Source of the DNA: Bog-473 sp963783245
GTDB lineage: Bacteria > Actinomycetota > Acidimicrobiia > Acidimicrobiales > RAAP-2
DNA: 64,000 nt
Direction of reading: 5' to 3'
NCBI GenBank assembly: GCA_963783245.1
Contig: CAWAMS010000002.1
Location: 434,001 to 498,000, forward strand
Positions 62,235 to 64,000 of the stretch are shown here, piece after piece (the stretch's first letter is position 1; every line of letters begins with the position of its first letter). The notes beneath the pieces are model-generated. The model saw only the letters and a program-made list of their open reading frames with translations, ran no database searches and was not told the DNA's origin. The position numbers and the translations under genes were made by a program.

Positions 62235-63008
62235 ATGAGCGGTCGGTTGGCGGGGAAAGTTGCGGTGGTCACAGGCGGTGCGTCAGGCATCGGTTGGCAG
62301 ACTGTTCGATTGTTCGTGGCGGAGGGCGCCGTGGTCGTCATCGGTGACAACAACGCGGCGCTCCTCGAACAGCGAGCCGCGGAGCTCGAGGGGGGCACGA
62401 GCTCGACAGCTGTCGTCGACGTCTCGCAGGAGGGCGACGTCGAGGGACTGGTCGGTTTCGCGGTGAACTCGTACGGGCGAATCGATGTCGCGGTCAACTG
62501 CGCCGGCATTGGTTTCCTCGGTGCAGTGGACGCACACCCGGTTGATCGCTGGCGGGCCGTGCTGGACGTCTGCCTCACGGGAACCTTCCTCGCCGTGAAG
62601 CACGAGGCCCGCGCGATGCTCGATCATGGCGGCGGGGCGATCGTCAACATCTCGTCGATCTCTGGCCGACAGGTGAGCGAGGGGATGGCTGCCTACTGCT
62701 CGGCCAAGGCCGGAGTGGACATGCTGACCCGTGTCGCTGCGGTGGAGTTGGGTCCCCGGGGGATCCGGGTCAATGCCATCGCCCCCGGATTCGTCGAGAC
62801 ACCCATGACCGCGCCGACCCAGGCGAAGTCCCGCCAGGCGTTTCTCGACGCCATCCCACTCGGTCGGGCCGGGCAGCCGATGGATATCGCTCGCGCTGCC
62901 CTCTTCCTGGTCAGCGAGGAGGCGGCGTGGGTCAACGGGGAGACCCTCGTGGTCGACGGGGGTGGGGTCCAACGAGAAGCCCCGCGCTTCTTGAGTGCGA
63001 ACCGCTGA
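62235..63008 (+). CDS. short-chain dehydrogenase/reductase (SDR)
   Basis: 257 residues from ATG 62235 (GGGG upstream; a GTG at 62208 would add nine residues). 'VAVVTGGASGIGWQTVRLFV' is the glycine-rich NAD(P) loop, 'VNCAGIGFLG' the NAG element, 'IVNISSISGRQVSEGMAAYC' then SAK holds Ser, Tyr and Lys, and 'VNAIAPGFVETPM' ends the active site. Classical SDR that oxidises or reduces a keto/hydroxy group. An alpha/beta hydrolase gene follows. Confidence 0.94.
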   Translation: MSGRLAGKVAVVTGGASGIGWQTVRLFVAEGAVVVIGDNNAALLEQRAAELEGGTSSTAVVDVSQEGDVEGLVGFAVNSYGRIDVAVNCAGIGFLGAVDAHPVDRWRAVLDVCLTGTFLAVKHEARAMLDHGGGAIVNISSISGRQVSEGMAAYCSAKAGVDMLTRVAAVELGPRGIRVNAIAPGFVETPMTAPTQAKSRQAFLDAIPLGRAGQPMDIARAALFLVSEEAAWVNGETLVVDGGGVQREAPRFLSANR

Positions 63009-63167
63009 GACGACACCGATCGCGTGCAGTCGTCGCGCTGGGGGACCTGGGGCGATTCGGCCCGTCCCCGGTCGGCCGACGAAATGTCAGATAGTTTCAA
63101 TGAGCAGCGGCCACCCGGCGAGTCCGGCGGCCTCCACGCGCACATCGGACCGACATGAGGAGAAGGC

Positions 63168-64000
63168 ATGGCTGAGGGGGAGATCGAGATCAACGGCGGG
63201 ATCGTCGTGTACGAGTTCGTGGGGCCCGAAAACGGTGAAGTCGTGGTGGTGACCCCGGGCGGCCGGTTCAGCAAGGACTATGGCGGTGTGCACGAGCTCG
63301 CCAACGCCCTCGCCGAAGGCGGAAAGCGCGTCCTCCTCTGGGACCGCCCGAACTGCGGAAAATCAGACATTCAGCTCTACGGGGTGTCGGAATCGCATAT
63401 GAGAGCCGAGACGCTCGGCCTGATGTTGAAGAAGCTCGGGATTGAGCAGGTCATCGCATCAGGCGGCTCGGGTGGCGCGCGAGACTCCATCATCTTCACG
63501 ATGATGTGGCCGGAACTGGTCACGAAGCTCGCCGTCTGGTCGATTGTCGGCGGAACGTACAGCAGCATGCTGCTCGCCGGCGTGTACGTCCTCAATGAGC
63601 TGCGCACCGTGAGGTCCAAGGGCATCGAGGGTGTCCTCGAGATGACAGGCGGACCGGGCGCCTGGGCCGATCTGATCGCGGCCAATCCCCGCAACAGGGA
63701 CCGCTTGTTGGCTGTGGGAAGCGAAGAGTTCGAGCGGGTCATGTACCGGTGGCTGAACGCCTACATCCCGAAGGCGAACGAAGCCATCCCGGGGGTGAGC
63801 GACTGGGAGTTCGAAGGGATCAACGTGCCGACCTTGATCATCCGAGGCGGCGCCAAGGACTACGACCATCCGCCTCGCACGTCGATGGAGGTGCACAGCC
63901 TGATCAAGGGCTCGATCCTCATCGACCCCCCCTGGCCCGAGGACGCTTGGGAGCGCGCCTCCGAGGCGACGGCCGCAGGCACCGGCCATCTCTTCGACCC
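63168..64000 (+). CDS. alpha/beta hydrolase, 3' end outside window
   Basis: 277 residues are visible from ATG 63168 behind GGAGAAGG; the frame is still open at the right edge. 'EVVVVTPGGRFSKDYGGVHE' and LLWDRPNCGKSDI are early fold elements, and the nucleophile elbow reads 'VIASGGSGGARDSIIF', i.e. Gly-x-Ser-x-Gly with Gly-Gly-Ser-Gly-Gly. 'VPTLIIRGGAKDYDHPPRTS' holds the acid (Asp) and 'GTGHLF' near the edge would supply the His. Hydrolysis of an ester, lactone or C-C bond is likely, in line with the neighbouring SDR and LLM genes. Confidence 0.88.
   Translation, partial: MAEGEIEINGGIVVYEFVGPENGEVVVVTPGGRFSKDYGGVHELANALAEGGKRVLLWDRPNCGKSDIQLYGVSESHMRAETLGLMLKKLGIEQVIASGGSGGARDSIIFTMMWPELVTKLAVWSIVGGTYSSMLLAGVYVLNELRTVRSKGIEGVLEMTGGPGAWADLIAANPRNRDRLLAVGSEEFERVMYRWLNAYIPKANEAIPGVSDWEFEGINVPTLIIRGGAKDYDHPPRTSMEVHSLIKGSILIDPPWPEDAWERASEATAAGTGHLFD

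Overview
The window is high-GC, densely coded bacterial DNA with actinobacterial hallmarks: an Lsr2-family nucleoid protein, a DinB/mycothiol-transferase-like protein, an LLM-type (F420-dependent class) oxidoreductase, an LCP-family envelope enzyme, a group II truncated haemoglobin, three cytochromes P450 and many GTG starts. Exported proteins built from a 42-residue 'GYW-V-DGG-FTFGDA' repeat, beside acyl-CoA, P450 and amidohydrolase catabolic genes, fit the class Acidimicrobiia best. That placement is inference from gene content; no rRNA is present. I see no integrase, transposase, phage module or CRISPR array.

Layout. 1-10.3 kb: 3' end of an MFS transporter, a P450, a channel-like membrane protein, clpS, a coupled MFS/GNAT pair, an ABC-F ATPase, a Tat-exported oligopeptide-type binding protein and a Prx5 peroxiredoxin. 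10.3-19.5 kb: small SRPBCC and PH-like proteins, a CapA-like protein, an M48 peptidase, a G1 glutamic peptidase, a PCMT-like methyltransferase, a GntR regulator with a likely operator and promoter, a frameshifted anchored protein and an LCP protein. 19.6-22.1 kb: two heavily broken genes, one a repeat protein running into an L,D-transpeptidase domain. 22.1-32.7 kb: VOC proteins, tRNA-Gly(UCC), truncated haemoglobin, enoyl-CoA hydratase, GNAT enzymes, an unknown protein with a weak nuclease-like motif, an ABC1 kinase, a two-component system and a TetR regulator. 32.7-40.1 kb: a P450 with a candidate TetR operator, lsr2 behind a lower-GC leader, an HtrA protease, a dehydrogenase, a CoA-binding protein and a VOC protein.

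40.2-46.1 kb is the most unusual part. Five co-directional genes encode a MauD-like thioredoxin, an unknown protein, a MauE-like membrane protein, a Tat-exported protein with about 28 cysteines that resembles the methylamine dehydrogenase light chain fused to propeller-like repeats, and a CcdA/MauF-like membrane protein. The set looks like a maturation pathway for one disulfide-rich exported protein. A converging gene encodes the same repeat fused to a beta-lactamase-like serine hydrolase. Together with the L,D-transpeptidase locus, this makes three loci where one repeat is joined to three different partner domains.

46.3-64 kb is catabolic: a P450, a cyclic-nucleotide-binding protein, two amidohydrolases, a PhyH dioxygenase, VOC proteins, a DoxX protein, an amidase, two zinc dehydrogenases, a DsbA-like protein, a phosphotransferase coupled to an LLM oxidoreductase, an SDR and an alpha/beta hydrolase cut by the window end. 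Two genome-wide signals recur: about eleven genes have a TANNNT box 5-8 nt before an ATG/GTG (leaderless transcription), and a dozen or so otherwise good genes carry single-base frameshifts, which are either consensus errors or real decay.
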